Positions 1 to 13,611 of a stretch of 64,000 nt of DNA are shown one piece after another. The position numbers and the translations under genes are program-made. This DNA is from Nocardioides sp. (GTDB lineage Bacteria; Actinomycetota; Actinomycetes; Propionibacteriales; Nocardioidaceae). The first letter of the stretch is position 1, and each line of letters starts with the position of its first letter. The notes below the pieces were generated by a model that saw nothing but the letters and a program-made list of their open reading frames with translations, searched no databases and was not told the origin of the DNA. Location of the stretch: assembly GCF_030149505.1 (NCBI RefSeq), contig NZ_JASBRN010000057.1, positions 1 through 64,000 on the forward strand. Direction: 5' to 3'.

Positions 1-12
1 ACTCTCCGTTGA
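1..12 (-). rRNA. rrs: 16S rRNA, extreme 5' end only (gene continues beyond left edge)
   Basis: Reverse complement of the left edge reads ...TTTTTCAACGGAGAGT, the start of the conserved GGAGAGTTTGATCCTGGCTCAG; preceded by an AT-richer leader. Confidence 0.75.
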
Positions 13-204
13 AAAACAACACCACAACCACAAACGCGATCATGGAAAAAGAGATGCCTGACAGGAGACACTGACACCCAACCGATTCACACCGATCAGG
101 CAAATTGTCAGAATCATTGTCAAAGAAACCATCAACCAACCAAAACCCGAAAGTTCAGACCAGTCAACGGGGCATAACAAACTAATTCGTCGACTATGAC
201 ACAC

Positions 205-217
205 TGTTGAGTTCTCA
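205..217 (-). promoter_or_regulatory. boxA-like antitermination element in rRNA leader
   Basis: Minus strand TTGAGAACTCAACAGTGTG, a motif typical of actinobacterial rrn leaders/spacers. Confidence 0.5.
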
Positions 218-276
218 AGAATCAGACGCACCGGGCCACTCGCCTTTCGGCTCGCATTCCCGCGCTGACTTGTCCT

Positions 277-306
277 ACGTTAGCGGCTTGGTTTCTCGCG
301 GTGCAA
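277..306 (-). promoter_or_regulatory. candidate rRNA promoter
   Basis: Minus strand TTGCAC - 18 nt - TAACGT upstream of the boxA-like element. Confidence 0.4.
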
Positions 307-490
307 ATCCGCGCTTTTCCCTCGCCTTTCCCCATTGCTCCGCCTCCCAGTACTTCGGTGGCCGCTGTGGCGGACACACCGGTGACCGGGTGGTGATGGT
401 GCTGGGGTGGTCACCTCGGGGCCGGGAGCCCGGCCAGACCGGCCTTGCTCCCCGCCGCTCCCTGGCGACGAGAAGAACAGTAGACGACGC

Positions 491-1600
491 TCAGGGACTG
501 CACAAATCGGGGGGTGCCACGACGGTCCTGGCGCCCTGGAGGGAGCCGCAACCGGCCAGCTCCAGGGCCTCGAGCAGCTCCTCGGTGAGCGTGTCGAGGA
601 GCCCCGCGACTCCGGCGGCGCCGTCGCTGGCGAGCGCGTGCAGCGCCGGTCGACCCACGAGGACGGCGCGGGCACCCAGTCCCAGTGCGGTGAGCACGTC
701 GATGCCGGAGCGCACTCCCCCGTCGACGTACACCTCGGCCTCGGCTCCCACCGCGGCGACGACCTGGGGCAGGGCGGTGGCGGTGCTGACCACACGGTCG
801 AGCTGACGCCCCCCGTGGTTGGAGACCCACACGGCGGCGGCTCCGGCCTCCACGCAGCGGCGTGCGTCGTCGGGTCGCAGCACTCCCTTCACCACGACCG
901 GCAGCCCGCAGGTCTCGCGGATCCACGCCAGGTCCTCCGGGCGGAGGCCGCGGTGGTGGCGGTAGGCCGCTGGGTCGGTGAAGTTGATGCGGTGCCAGGA
1001 GAGGTCGATGCCCTCCCAGTCCTCCTCCGCCGGCTCGTACTTCGTGCCGGGGAAGGGCGTGTCGACAGTGAGCGCCACGGCCCGGGCCCCTGCGGCGGCG
1101 GCGGCGCGCAGGACCGGGGCGGCCTGCTCGCGGTCCGGCGGGAGGTAGGCCTGCAGCCACCACACGGCGGCGGGGTCGACCGCCCGCGCGGCGGCGCCGA
1201 TCTCGTCGAGCAGGTGACCGGCGTTGCTGGACACGACGTGCACTGCGCCAGCCGCGGCCGCGCCCGCGGCCATCGCGAGCTCTCCGTCGGGGTGCGCGAC
1301 CCGCTGCAGCGACGTGGGCGCCACCCCGACGGGGGTGCGCACCGGCGTGCCCAGCACCGACGTGCGGGCGTCGGGGGCGTCCTCCCCGTGCAGGACCCGC
1401 GGCCACAGCCGCACCGAGCGCCACGCGTCGTGGGCCTCGTCCCGGGTCACGCCCTCGCGGGCGCCGGACTCCAGGTAGGCCCACATCGGTGCGGGGAGGA
1501 CGGCTCGCGCGCGCTCGGCCAGCTCGGCCTGCCACCCGCGACGGCAGGGGTCGGCCCACCCGGGCCGACCCGCGCGTGCTGCCCCCGGTGCCGGGCTCAT
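491..1600 (-). CDS. FMN-dependent alpha-hydroxy-acid oxidizing protein
   Basis: Family hallmarks VVVKGVLRPDDARRCVEAGAAAVWVSNHGGRQLD and YVDGGVRSGIDVLTALGLGARAVLVGRP; start ATG overlaps tyrS stop (ATGA). Confidence 0.88.
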   Translation of the reverse strand: MSPAPGAARAGRPGWADPCRRGWQAELAERARAVLPAPMWAYLESGAREGVTRDEAHDAWRSVRLWPRVLHGEDAPDARTSVLGTPVRTPVGVAPTSLQRVAHPDGELAMAAGAAAAGAVHVVSSNAGHLLDEIGAAARAVDPAAVWWLQAYLPPDREQAAPVLRAAAAAGARAVALTVDTPFPGTKYEPAEEDWEGIDLSWHRINFTDPAAYRHHRGLRPEDLAWIRETCGLPVVVKGVLRPDDARRCVEAGAAAVWVSNHGGRQLDRVVSTATALPQVVAAVGAEAEVYVDGGVRSGIDVLTALGLGARAVLVGRPALHALASDGAAGVAGLLDTLTEELLEALELAGCGSLQGARTVVAPPDLCSP

Positions 1601-2868
1601 GCCACCTCGACGCCCTTGAAGCTCTTCTTGCCCTTGCGCAGGACCAGCCACCTGCCACCGATGAGGTCCGACTCCGCCGGGACGGCCTCGGGGTCCTCGA
1701 CCCGCGTGTTGTTGAGGTAGGCCCCGCCCTCGCCGATCGTCCGGCGCGCCTCCCCCTTGCTCTTGGCCAGACCGGTCTCCACGAGCAGGTCGGTGATGGT
1801 CGGCAGGGCGCCCCGTTCGACCGTGACGGCGCCGGCCTCGCGCAGCGCCGCGCCCAGCGTGTCGGCGGAGAGGGTGCTCATGTCGCCGCCCCCGAACAGC
1901 GCGGCGGAGGCCGCCTGGATGCGGGCGGTCTCCGCAGGCCCGTGCACCAGCGTGGTCACGTGCTCGGCCAGCGCCTTCTGCCCGGCGCGCAGGAACGGCT
2001 TCTCGGCGTGCGTGGCCTCGAGCGCCTCGATCTCCTCGCGCGGCAGGAACGTGAAGATGCGCAGCAGCTCGCCCACCTTCTCGTCCTCGACGTTGAGCCA
2101 GAACTGGAAGAAGGAGTACGGCGAGAGCATCTCCGGGTCGAGCCACAGGGCGCCGCCCTCGGTCTTGCCGTACTTCGTGCCGTCCGCCTTGGTGATCAGC
2201 GGCGTCGCGAAGGCGTGCACGGAGTCGCCGGTCGCGCGACGGATCAGCTCCGCGCCGCCGGTGATGTTGCCCCACTGGTCGGAGCCGCCGAACTGCAGCG
2301 TGACCCCGTGCTCGCGGTAGAGGGAGAGGAAGTCCATCGACTGCAGCAGGACGTAGGAGAACTCGGTGTAGGAGATGCCTCCGGCCTCCAGCCTGCGCTT
2401 GACGGTCTCGCGCGCCAGCATCCGGTTGACCGGGAAGTGCTTGCCGATGTCGCGCAGGAAGTCGATGGTCGACAGGCCCTGGGTCCAGTCCAGGTTGTTG
2501 ACCATGGTCGCGGCGTTCGCGCCCTCGAACGACAGGAACGGCTCGATCTGGCGGCGTACCCGGCCCACCCACTCCGAGACCGTGGCGGCGTCGTTGAGGG
2601 TGCGCTCCCCGGAGTCACGGGGGTCGCCGATCATGCCGGTCGCACCGCCCACCAGCGCGTACGGCGTGTGGCCCGCGTCCTGGAGCCGCTTGGCGGTCAG
2701 GATCTGCATCAGGTTGCCCAAGTGCAGGCTCGGCGCGGTCGGGTCGAAGCCCACGTAGAACCGCACGCTGCCCGACGTGAGCGCCTCGCGCAGGGCGTCG
2801 AGGTCCGTCGAGTGCGCGATGAGGCCGCGCCACTCGAGGTCGTCGAGGAGGGTGGGGTCGAGGGACAC
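1597..2868 (-). CDS. tyrS: tyrosyl-tRNA synthetase
   Basis: LDDLEWRGLIAHSTDLDALREAL..FYVGFDPTAPSLHLGNL, KYGKTEGGALWLD; C-terminal S4 domain; GTG start preferred over the longer ORF. Confidence 0.95.
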   Translation of the reverse strand: MSLDPTLLDDLEWRGLIAHSTDLDALREALTSGSVRFYVGFDPTAPSLHLGNLMQILTAKRLQDAGHTPYALVGGATGMIGDPRDSGERTLNDAATVSEWVGRVRRQIEPFLSFEGANAATMVNNLDWTQGLSTIDFLRDIGKHFPVNRMLARETVKRRLEAGGISYTEFSYVLLQSMDFLSLYREHGVTLQFGGSDQWGNITGGAELIRRATGDSVHAFATPLITKADGTKYGKTEGGALWLDPEMLSPYSFFQFWLNVEDEKVGELLRIFTFLPREEIEALEATHAEKPFLRAGQKALAEHVTTLVHGPAETARIQAASAALFGGGDMSTLSADTLGAALREAGAVTVERGALPTITDLLVETGLAKSKGEARRTIGEGGAYLNNTRVEDPEAVPAESDLIGGRWLVLRKGKKSFKGVEVA

Positions 2869-3055
2869 CGTGCCGCCTTCCGTCCGCGGGCCGGGAGCCC
2901 GGCCGTCGTCATGGGTGCGCCGCCCGGGAGCGGGCGCGCGGTCCAAGCCTGCCTCATGACCACGTCGCACACCCATCGGGTTCCGCCCACCCGCACGAGG
3001 GAGCAGTGCCCCGCACCGGTGCACCTATCCTGACGGGCTGAGGAGGTGCCCATCA

Positions 3056-4594
3056 GTGATCGCTGGCAGGTACTCGCTGGACCGTGAGCTCGGCCGGGGC
3101 GGCATGGGCGCCGTCTGGCTGGGTCGCGACGAGGTGCTCGGACGCGAGGTCGCGGTCAAGCGGCTGGGGCTGGCCCCGGGCGCCGAGAGCCCCGACCTCG
3201 AGCGGGCCGAGCGGGAGGCCAGGCTCGCGGCACGGCTCAGCCACCCCCACGTCGTCGCGGTCTACGACCTCGTGGACGAGGAGGAGCAGCAGTACCTCGT
3301 CATGGAGTACGTCGAGGGCACCAACCTCTCCGGACTGCTGCGCGCCCGCGGACCGCTGCTGCCCGACGCCGCCGCGGCCCTGCTCGGCCAGGCCGCCGAC
3401 GCACTGGCCGCCGCGCACGAGGCCGGCATCGTCCACCGTGACGTCAAGCCGTCCAACATGCTGGTGGGCGAGGACGGGCAGCTGAAGCTGTCGGACTTCG
3501 GGATCGCCCGCGCCGACGCCGACGCCTCCCTCACCCAGACCGGCCTGGTCACGGGATCGCCCGCCTACCTCGCGCCCGAGGTCGCCTCGGGCGGCACGGC
3601 CACCGACGCCAGCGACGTCTGGTCGCTGGGGGCCTCGCTCTTCCACGCGCTGACCGGCCACCCGCCGTACGAGGTCACCGACAACGTGCTCGGCGCGCTC
3701 TTCCGGATCGTGCACGAGGAGCCGCCGCGGGTCCCCGACCCGGGCTGGTTGGGGCCGGTCCTGGAGGCGACGATGCACCGCGACCCGGCCGCGCGCTGGT
3801 CGATGGCGCAGGTGCGCGACTTCCTGCTCGAGGGGCCGAGCACCGTCGGCGGGGCCGCCGGCCTGCCGGCGGGCGCCGAGGACACCGCGGCCCTGCCCGC
3901 TGCCGAGGCGGTCCGCGCGCCCGCGGCCGCCGGGGGCGGCCGGACCGAGGGGACCCAGGTCCTGTCCGCGGTGCCGGCCGTGACGACCGGCCCGCAGCCC
4001 GTGGTCGCGTCCCCCGACTCCCCCGACTCCCCCGTCTCCTCCGACTCCCCGGGCCAGCGCCGGGGCCGGCCTCCCGGCAGCGCCGCCGCCGCGACCGGCT
4101 CGCCGCAGCGTCGAGGGGGCCGGACGGTGCCGGTGCTGCTCGGCCTGGTGGCCGGCGCAGCCGTCATCGTCCTGGCGTTCGTGCTGGGCCAGGGCCGCGG
4201 CGACGACGACCCGCAGGAACCGACCGCGCCGGCTGCGGCCGGCCCGTCGCAGGAGGCCCCGAGCGAGCCGGAGCCGGTGACGGCCGAGGACCTGGAGCAG
4301 TTCGCGACGTCGTACGTCGAGACGGCGGTGGCCGACCCCGCGGCCGGCTTCGAGCTGCTCACCCCGCCGTACCAGGAGGCCAGCCAGGGGCTGGACGGCT
4401 ACACCGGCTTCTGGGGCGGCGTGCGCGAGGTGACGGGGTTCAACATCCGCGGCACCGACGCCGAGCAGGGCACCGTCACCTACGAGTACTCCTACGTGCT
4501 GGGCAACGGGCAGCGACGCACCGACGTGGTCGAGCTGACCCTGGAGCAGCAGCCCGACGGCTCGCTGCTCATCGCCGGCGCGCGCACCATCTGA
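3056..4594 (+). CDS. serine/threonine protein kinase with C-terminal TM segment and extracellular domain
   Basis: GRYSLDRELGRGGMGAVWLGRD, HRDVKPSNMLV, DFGIARA; TM segment VPVLLGLVAGAAVIVLAFVLG. Confidence 0.92.
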   Translation: MIAGRYSLDRELGRGGMGAVWLGRDEVLGREVAVKRLGLAPGAESPDLERAEREARLAARLSHPHVVAVYDLVDEEEQQYLVMEYVEGTNLSGLLRARGPLLPDAAAALLGQAADALAAAHEAGIVHRDVKPSNMLVGEDGQLKLSDFGIARADADASLTQTGLVTGSPAYLAPEVASGGTATDASDVWSLGASLFHALTGHPPYEVTDNVLGALFRIVHEEPPRVPDPGWLGPVLEATMHRDPAARWSMAQVRDFLLEGPSTVGGAAGLPAGAEDTAALPAAEAVRAPAAAGGGRTEGTQVLSAVPAVTTGPQPVVASPDSPDSPVSSDSPGQRRGRPPGSAAAATGSPQRRGGRTVPVLLGLVAGAAVIVLAFVLGQGRGDDDPQEPTAPAAAGPSQEAPSEPEPVTAEDLEQFATSYVETAVADPAAGFELLTPPYQEASQGLDGYTGFWGGVREVTGFNIRGTDAEQGTVTYEYSYVLGNGQRRTDVVELTLEQQPDGSLLIAGARTI

Positions 4595-4645
4595 GCCTCC
4601 TCCCGAGGCCCCTGGCTGACGAGCTGACAGGGACGCGCCGGGCCT

Positions 4646-7978
<3,333 letters not shown>

Positions 7979-8005
7979 CCAGGCAGGCCGCGCGGCAGCC
8001 ACGCC

Positions 8006-9664
8006 TCAGTCGAGGGTGGCCTCCTCGGCCGTGACGCTGTCCACCTGCTCCTCGGTCGGCGGCGCGGTCGGGTCGACCGGGTCGTAGGCGCAGGAGTTCG
8101 CGGTGTTCTTGGGGCGTGCGGGGTCGTCCTTCTTGCGGCGCTGCTCGGGCGGGTCGATGGCCTTGGCGACGGTCTCGCGGAGGTAGTCGAAGTCGGGGTC
8201 GCCGGAGAAGAAGGCCTCGCTGGTGCGGAAGACGACCGAGCGGACCTTGGCGTCCTTCATCTTCAGCGCCAGCCCGGCGAAGGCCGGCAGCAGCCGCTGC
8301 GGGATGTCGGAGTAGACGACGTCCTTGCCTGCCGCGGCCAGCGCGGTGTAGCGGCGCAGCAGGGTGATCGGGTCGGCAGCCTCGATCATCGCCGCCACGG
8401 CGCACCGCTGGCGGTCCATCCGCTCGTAGTCGTCGCTGCCGTAGCGACCGCGGGCGAACCACAGCGCCCGGAAGCCGTCGAGCTCCTGGTCGGGGCCGGG
8501 CTCGATCCAGCCGGTCGGTGGGATGCCGGCGTCGGTGTTGCCGTTGATCGCGACGCGGGTGTTGACGTTGACGGTGATCCCGCCGATGGCGTCGACGATC
8601 TCCTGGAAGCCCGCGAGGTTGACCAGGACGTAGTAGTCGACGTCGAGGCCCAGGCTGCCGCCGACCGCCTGCTTGAGGGCGTCGGCGCCCTCGTTGGTGC
8701 TCTGGCCCAGCACGCCGGGGTGCAGGTCGGGGACCACCTTGTAGATCGCGTTGAGCATCGAGGAGCCCGGGTCGCCGGGCAGCGTGAAGCCCGTCGGGTA
8801 GAGGTCGCGGAGCGGGCTGTCCTCGGGGAACTGGGCGTTGACCATGTTGCGCGGCAGGCTGAAGAGCAGGGTCTTGCCCGTGAGGGTGTCGATGCTGGCG
8901 AGGATGACGGTGTCGGTGCGGACACCGTCGCGCCCCTCTCCCCCGTCACCGCCGAGGAGCAGGACGTTGACCCGGTCGCGGCCGCCCCAGGGGTCCTCGG
9001 CGGTCACGTCGCGCGGGATCGTGGAGGTGGTGTTGTCGCTGAAGACGGTCTCCACCAGGTCCGCCTGGACGGTGGCGTAGCGTGCGGCGACCGCGAACGG
9101 CGCACCGACCACCCCCACCAGGGCCAGCACGAAGGCGTGGCCGACCAGGGTCGTCCACGGGCGGCGCTGGGTGGGTCGCACCTGGCGGTAGGTCAGGTAG
9201 ACCACCACGGCCCACACGGCCAGGGCGGCGACGATGACGCCGGCCGCGACCTTCAGCCGGGTCGGGTCCAGGGCGAGGTCGAGCGCCGCGTCGAGGTCGC
9301 GGGCGGCGTACCAGCCAGCGAAGCCGGCCAGCGCGAGGGTCGGCAGGAGCACCAGCACGCCGAGCAGGCGACGGCCCGTCCACAGGAAGCCGCTGCCGGG
9401 CACGAGGGCGCCCAGCAGGGTGACGGCGAGCGTGCCGGGCAGGCCGGCGGCGCGGCGCCAGGGACGCCGTCGCGCCCGGTGACCGACGGGACGCGAGGGG
9501 ACCATCGGCGCGGCCCCGTCCGGCGCCACCGCTGCCGGCAGCGCCTGGGCTCGCCCGAGGGCGCTGGCCTTGCGGGCCGCCCGGGACTGACGAGGGGTGG
9601 TGGCGCGACGACGGCCGGTGCGTGGGGCCCGGGGCTCCGGGGCGCGGTCGGCCGGCTCGGTCAC
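8006..9664 (-). CDS. LCP (LytR-CpsA-Psr) family protein
   Basis: NVLLLGGDGGEGRDGVRTDTVILASIDTLTGKTLLFSLPRNM ... GFQEIVDAIGGITVNVN; N-terminal TM segments. Confidence 0.9.
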   Translation of the reverse strand: MTEPADRAPEPRAPRTGRRRATTPRQSRAARKASALGRAQALPAAVAPDGAAPMVPSRPVGHRARRRPWRRAAGLPGTLAVTLLGALVPGSGFLWTGRRLLGVLVLLPTLALAGFAGWYAARDLDAALDLALDPTRLKVAAGVIVAALAVWAVVVYLTYRQVRPTQRRPWTTLVGHAFVLALVGVVGAPFAVAARYATVQADLVETVFSDNTTSTIPRDVTAEDPWGGRDRVNVLLLGGDGGEGRDGVRTDTVILASIDTLTGKTLLFSLPRNMVNAQFPEDSPLRDLYPTGFTLPGDPGSSMLNAIYKVVPDLHPGVLGQSTNEGADALKQAVGGSLGLDVDYYVLVNLAGFQEIVDAIGGITVNVNTRVAINGNTDAGIPPTGWIEPGPDQELDGFRALWFARGRYGSDDYERMDRQRCAVAAMIEAADPITLLRRYTALAAAGKDVVYSDIPQRLLPAFAGLALKMKDAKVRSVVFRTSEAFFSGDPDFDYLRETVAKAIDPPEQRRKKDDPARPKNTANSCAYDPVDPTAPPTEEQVDSVTAEEATLD

Positions 9665-9724
9665 GGAAACCTCATGAGGGAAGGGCGGAGCGCTGGCCGG
9701 GTCAGCCCACGCGCGGCGAAAATA

Positions 9725-10315
9725 TCACCCGATCGAGCGGTAGAGCGTGAGGTCGGCGGCGTACGCCTCCTCGATCAGCGCCCGCGTCGAAGCGCTGACC
9801 TCGTGCTCGCGGGGCGGGGAGACGTTGCGCTGGGGCAGCCGGACCTTCTTCTTGCCGACCTTGCCACGCATCCACTCGAACGCGACCTCGAGGTCGTCGT
9901 AGCGCCAGAGCCGATCCACGCCCAGGTGGCCGTCCTCGCCGGTGACGTAGTCGGTCTGCGGGCGCAACCGGATCTCTCCGCTCACGACGCGTCCGACGAA
10001 CTCGTCGAAGCCCAGGTCGCCGACATAGCTGCGCTTGCCGGCGATCCCGGGCCGGGACCGGTAGCGCCACCACGACGCCAGCCACGAGACCGGCTCGCGC
10101 AGGAGGGCGGTCACCTCGTAGTCGGAGCGGGCGTAGCCGTGCTCGGCGAGCAGCGGCACGAAGCGCGCCTCGAACTCCCGGGCGGTCACGTGCTTCAGCG
10201 ACGGCGGGCCGGAGGTGACCAGCTGCGCGTGCTTGGTGAAGGCGGCCTCGAGGGCGGTCGACCCGGACTTCGGCACCGCGAGGACGACGAACCCGTGCTT
10301 GGGGACGGCCAGCAT
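9725..10315 (-). CDS. sulfotransferase-like protein
   Basis: FVVLAVPKSGSTALEAAFTKHAQL (P-loop PKSGST) and ALLREPVSWLASWWRYRSR. Confidence 0.72.
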   Translation of the reverse strand: MLAVPKHGFVVLAVPKSGSTALEAAFTKHAQLVTSGPPSLKHVTAREFEARFVPLLAEHGYARSDYEVTALLREPVSWLASWWRYRSRPGIAGKRSYVGDLGFDEFVGRVVSGEIRLRPQTDYVTGEDGHLGVDRLWRYDDLEVAFEWMRGKVGKKKVRLPQRNVSPPREHEVSASTRALIEEAYAADLTLYRSIG

Positions 10316-10401
10316 GGGCGCATCCTGCCAGCGCAAGGTGAACAGGTCCCGGCCGACCCTGCCCCACCCCGGGCAGGGTGCGGCGGGCCGGCCGGTAGGA
10401 C

Positions 10402-13167
10402 TCAGCGCGGTCGGTGACCCTCGAAGGCGACCACCTGCTGGAACGTGGGCCGGTTCTGCCAGTCGATGGGTCGTACGCCGACGGCGCCACCGGTGACCGC
10501 GCGGATCTGGTCCTGGGTCTTGTCGTAGGTCAGCTCCTCGACCGACGCGACCTCCTGGGCCGCGAGGGCCCGGGCGACCGCGTCCCGGAAGGAGGCGACC
10601 AGGTCGGTGCGGCAGGCCTGCAGGCGGCCGTCGCCGCAGTAGGTGAGGCGGTAGGGGTCCTGGACCCGTCGACCGAGGACCGAGCGCAGCTCCTTGTCGA
10701 CGTACCCGTACCAGGCGATGCCGTTCCAGGCCGAGCCGATCCCGTGGCGGGGGTGGTCGTCGAGACCCTGGGGCAGCGCCGCGACGAGGTCGCCCAGCCG
10801 GCCGCGCAGCACGTCGCGGGCCACCGACTCCTGGCCGTCCTGCCACCAGGTGTCGAACAGCGCGATGGCCTGCTCGTGGGTGTACGCACCGTCGCGGTCC
10901 CGGTCGACGCGAGGGGCGCCGTCGGCGAGCCACGCACGCAGCAGCCCGACCGCCCGCTGCGCCTGCTCGTCCCCGTCGAGGTCGCGGCCGAGGACCGCGA
11001 GCAGCTCGGGCAGCGTGGCGGCGGCGCGCGAGTCGACCGTGGCGGCCTCCGACATGATCCCGACCACGGTCGGCAGGTCGACGCGGCGCGTGCCCCGCGT
11101 GGCCGCGCGGACCCGGTCCTCCAGGGCTGCGGAGCGGTAGACCGAGCCGTAGGACCAGTTGTCGTCGGCGGCGGTGAAGCCGGGGGCGGGCTTGTTGTTC
11201 CAGGACACCAGGTAGCCGCGGTCGGGGTCGATCTCGCGCGGGTGGGCGGCGTAGGGCAGCCAGCCCTTCCAGTCGTACTTCTTCTCCCCCCAGCGCGGCA
11301 GGTCCGGCTCGACCCCGCGGGCCCGCTGCGGCAGCAGCCCCGAGGAGAAGTAGGCGATGTCGCGGTCGTCGGCGTAGAACCAGTTGAACGTGAAGTCGAT
11401 GTTGCCCGCGGCCCGCTGGAAGGTGCGGGCATCACGCACGAAGCCCGGGTCGTTCAGCTGGCTGAACCCGATCACCGAGTCGACCTCACGGCCGTAGGTG
11501 GAACGCTGCTTGACCACGGCGACGGGCTCACCGTCGACGGTGGTGCGCTCCTGGACGATGCCGTGGCGGGTGCGCAGCACCTGGAACTCGTAGGTGGTCG
11601 GCGGCGTGGGGGCGGTGGCGTTCGGGGTGGTGGTCTGGGTGTGGACGAACTGCTCCATCTCCACGCACCGCTCGCCCACGCGGTAGCCCGTCGACTCCAC
11701 GCTCGGCTCGCTGCCGTCGACGTTGCACAGCCGCTCGACCACGGTGTCGATGTTGTCGGAGCCGGCGCTGGTCGCCGACCAGGCGTAGTCGGTGCCGCGG
11801 CCGAGCTGGACGAAGAGGTTGGTGCCGGCGAAGGCGACGCCCCGGGCGCGGATGCCCGGGCCCATGAGCACCTGCTCGACCAGCAGCTGCGGAGCGTAGT
11901 AGCCGGTCTGCGGGCCCATGACGGCCAGCGGCTTGCCGGTCGTCGACTCCTTGCCGGTGACCAGGAGCGCATTGCTCATGCCGCGCGGCTCGAGGGGCAC
12001 CTCGATGCCGCCGGGCAGCTCCAGGAGCGGCTCGACCGCACCGGGTGAGGCGACCCGGCTCGCGGTGGCACCGACGGGCTCGCCGGTCCCGCCACCCGAG
12101 GGTCCGTCGAGGTCCGGGAGCGCGACGCCGGGCTTGCCGGGGCGGAACGCCTCGCTGCCGTACGGCGCAGCGACCGTCGTGGTCACCGGTGCCTCGCGGT
12201 CCTCCTTCTCGCGCAGGTCGCGGTAGGCCGCGGTGCCGCGCGCGGCACCCAGGGCGTCGACGAGCCGCTGGTACCAGTCGGCGTTGGCGGCCTCGCCGCC
12301 ACCGCCCTTGCCGAAGATCCCGCCGACCAGCGAGGCGACGTAGACGACGTCGGCCCGGTCCCAGTCCCGGGGCTGCTTCTGCAGCACGGCGTACTCGGCG
12401 GGGCAGGAGGGCGCCACGACCACCGGGCACAGGTCGGCCTGGGCGTCGTTGATGCCCGCGATGAAGGCGTCCACGCCCGCCTCGAGACGCTCGGCGTCCG
12501 CGCCGGCGGCCTCCGCCCGCTCGGCGGCGATGTCGATCTGGGCAGCCGCCTCCTCGCGGGTGTAGAAGGCCGAGCGCAGCTGGGCCTGGTCCATCGCGAC
12601 GTTGCCGGGGGTGTCCCCCACGAACTCGGTCATCCGGGCTGCACCCGTGTGGCGCAGGACGTCCATGAGGAACATCCGGTCCTGCACGGCTGCGTAGCCG
12701 GCGCCGTACTCGACGTCCTCGAAGGTCTCCCCGGTGATGAAGGGGACTCCCCACTGGTCACGCTCGATGACCACGCCCTCACGGGGGCTCTCGGTGGACA
12801 CGACCTCCTGCGGCGTGAAGGAGGCGTCCTTGAAGAACCGGTCGAGGTCGGTGCCGGTCAGGGCGTCGGGCTCCGCGGTGGTCAGGGCGTCGTAGACCTC
12901 GAGCTGGTCGGCGAAGTTGGTCGGCGTCGACTCGTCGGCGGTGGTGCCCCCCAGGGCCAGCAGGTCCAGCGCCGTGGCATTGCCGTTCGATCCCGGCGGC
13001 AGGATGTTGCGCACCCCGCCGAAGTCGGCCTCTGCCCGCCGCTGCGCCTGCGCGCTCAGGGCGCCCGGTGCGCCCGGTGCCGCGGTGGCACTGAGGGAGC
13101 CGAGGGACGGGGCCAGCAGCGCGAGCGTGGAGGTCGCCACGAGGGCGGCGAGGGCGGGACGGCGCAC
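10402..13167 (-). CDS. penicillin acylase (N-terminal nucleophile hydrolase) family protein
   Basis: VVIERDQWGVPFITGETFEDVEYGAGYAAVQDRMFLMDVLRHTGAARMTEFVG, PRGMSNALLVTGKESTTGKPLAVMGPQTGYYAPQ; signal peptide. Confidence 0.9.
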   Translation of the reverse strand: MRRPALAALVATSTLALLAPSLGSLSATAAPGAPGALSAQAQRRAEADFGGVRNILPPGSNGNATALDLLALGGTTADESTPTNFADQLEVYDALTTAEPDALTGTDLDRFFKDASFTPQEVVSTESPREGVVIERDQWGVPFITGETFEDVEYGAGYAAVQDRMFLMDVLRHTGAARMTEFVGDTPGNVAMDQAQLRSAFYTREEAAAQIDIAAERAEAAGADAERLEAGVDAFIAGINDAQADLCPVVVAPSCPAEYAVLQKQPRDWDRADVVYVASLVGGIFGKGGGGEAANADWYQRLVDALGAARGTAAYRDLREKEDREAPVTTTVAAPYGSEAFRPGKPGVALPDLDGPSGGGTGEPVGATASRVASPGAVEPLLELPGGIEVPLEPRGMSNALLVTGKESTTGKPLAVMGPQTGYYAPQLLVEQVLMGPGIRARGVAFAGTNLFVQLGRGTDYAWSATSAGSDNIDTVVERLCNVDGSEPSVESTGYRVGERCVEMEQFVHTQTTTPNATAPTPPTTYEFQVLRTRHGIVQERTTVDGEPVAVVKQRSTYGREVDSVIGFSQLNDPGFVRDARTFQRAAGNIDFTFNWFYADDRDIAYFSSGLLPQRARGVEPDLPRWGEKKYDWKGWLPYAAHPREIDPDRGYLVSWNNKPAPGFTAADDNWSYGSVYRSAALEDRVRAATRGTRRVDLPTVVGIMSEAATVDSRAAATLPELLAVLGRDLDGDEQAQRAVGLLRAWLADGAPRVDRDRDGAYTHEQAIALFDTWWQDGQESVARDVLRGRLGDLVAALPQGLDDHPRHGIGSAWNGIAWYGYVDKELRSVLGRRVQDPYRLTYCGDGRLQACRTDLVASFRDAVARALAAQEVASVEELTYDKTQDQIRAVTGGAVGVRPIDWQNRPTFQQVVAFEGHRPR

Positions 13168-13380
13168 GGGTTCTCCTGTGGTCGGGGGGTGACGACGGTC
13201 TCAACGACGCACGGGTCCCGGGGACACGCCACGGTCGGCCGGGACCCCGGGACCCCGGGAGCACGGCGCCGGACCCATCCGCACGGGTGGGACCGCCGGT
13301 GGGGTGGGATGGCCGCACGCACCCCCGGGTAAGCGTCCGGCGTGTGCCCCGGGTCCCGGGGCGGAACAGGGAGGTGCGTC

Positions 13381-13611
13381 ATGCGTGGAGGTGTGAGAGG
13401 GATCGTCGGGATCCTGGTGGTGGTGTGGCTCGTGATCGGTGTGGTCGCCGCAGCCCAGCGGGGCTACTTCGGTGACGACCGCGACGTGAGCTGCAAGACG
13501 ATCGGTGACACCGCACTGACGGTCGTGGCCGGTCCGCTGAACTACGTCGGTGTGAACCCGAAGATCGACTGCGAGGAGCTGCCCGACGAGCTGCCGCAGC
13601 CCTCGGAGTAG
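13381..13611 (+). CDS. small single-TM protein of unknown function
   Basis: MRGGVRGIVGILVVVWLVIGVVAAAQRGYFGDD...; ATG preceded by gggaggtg. Confidence 0.6.
   Translation: MRGGVRGIVGILVVVWLVIGVVAAAQRGYFGDDRDVSCKTIGDTALTVVAGPLNYVGVNPKIDCEELPDELPQPSE

Noticed and set aside
2869-3055. Possible T-box or leader upstream of tyrS
   Set aside because: No T-box consensus (e.g. TGGNACCGCG) or specifier stem seen; short GC-rich intergenic region only.
13200-13380. GGGACCCC direct repeats and CCCCGGGTCCCGGGG inverted repeat
   Set aside because: Probably a GC-rich intergenic hairpin/terminator; no T tract or conservation evidence to claim more.
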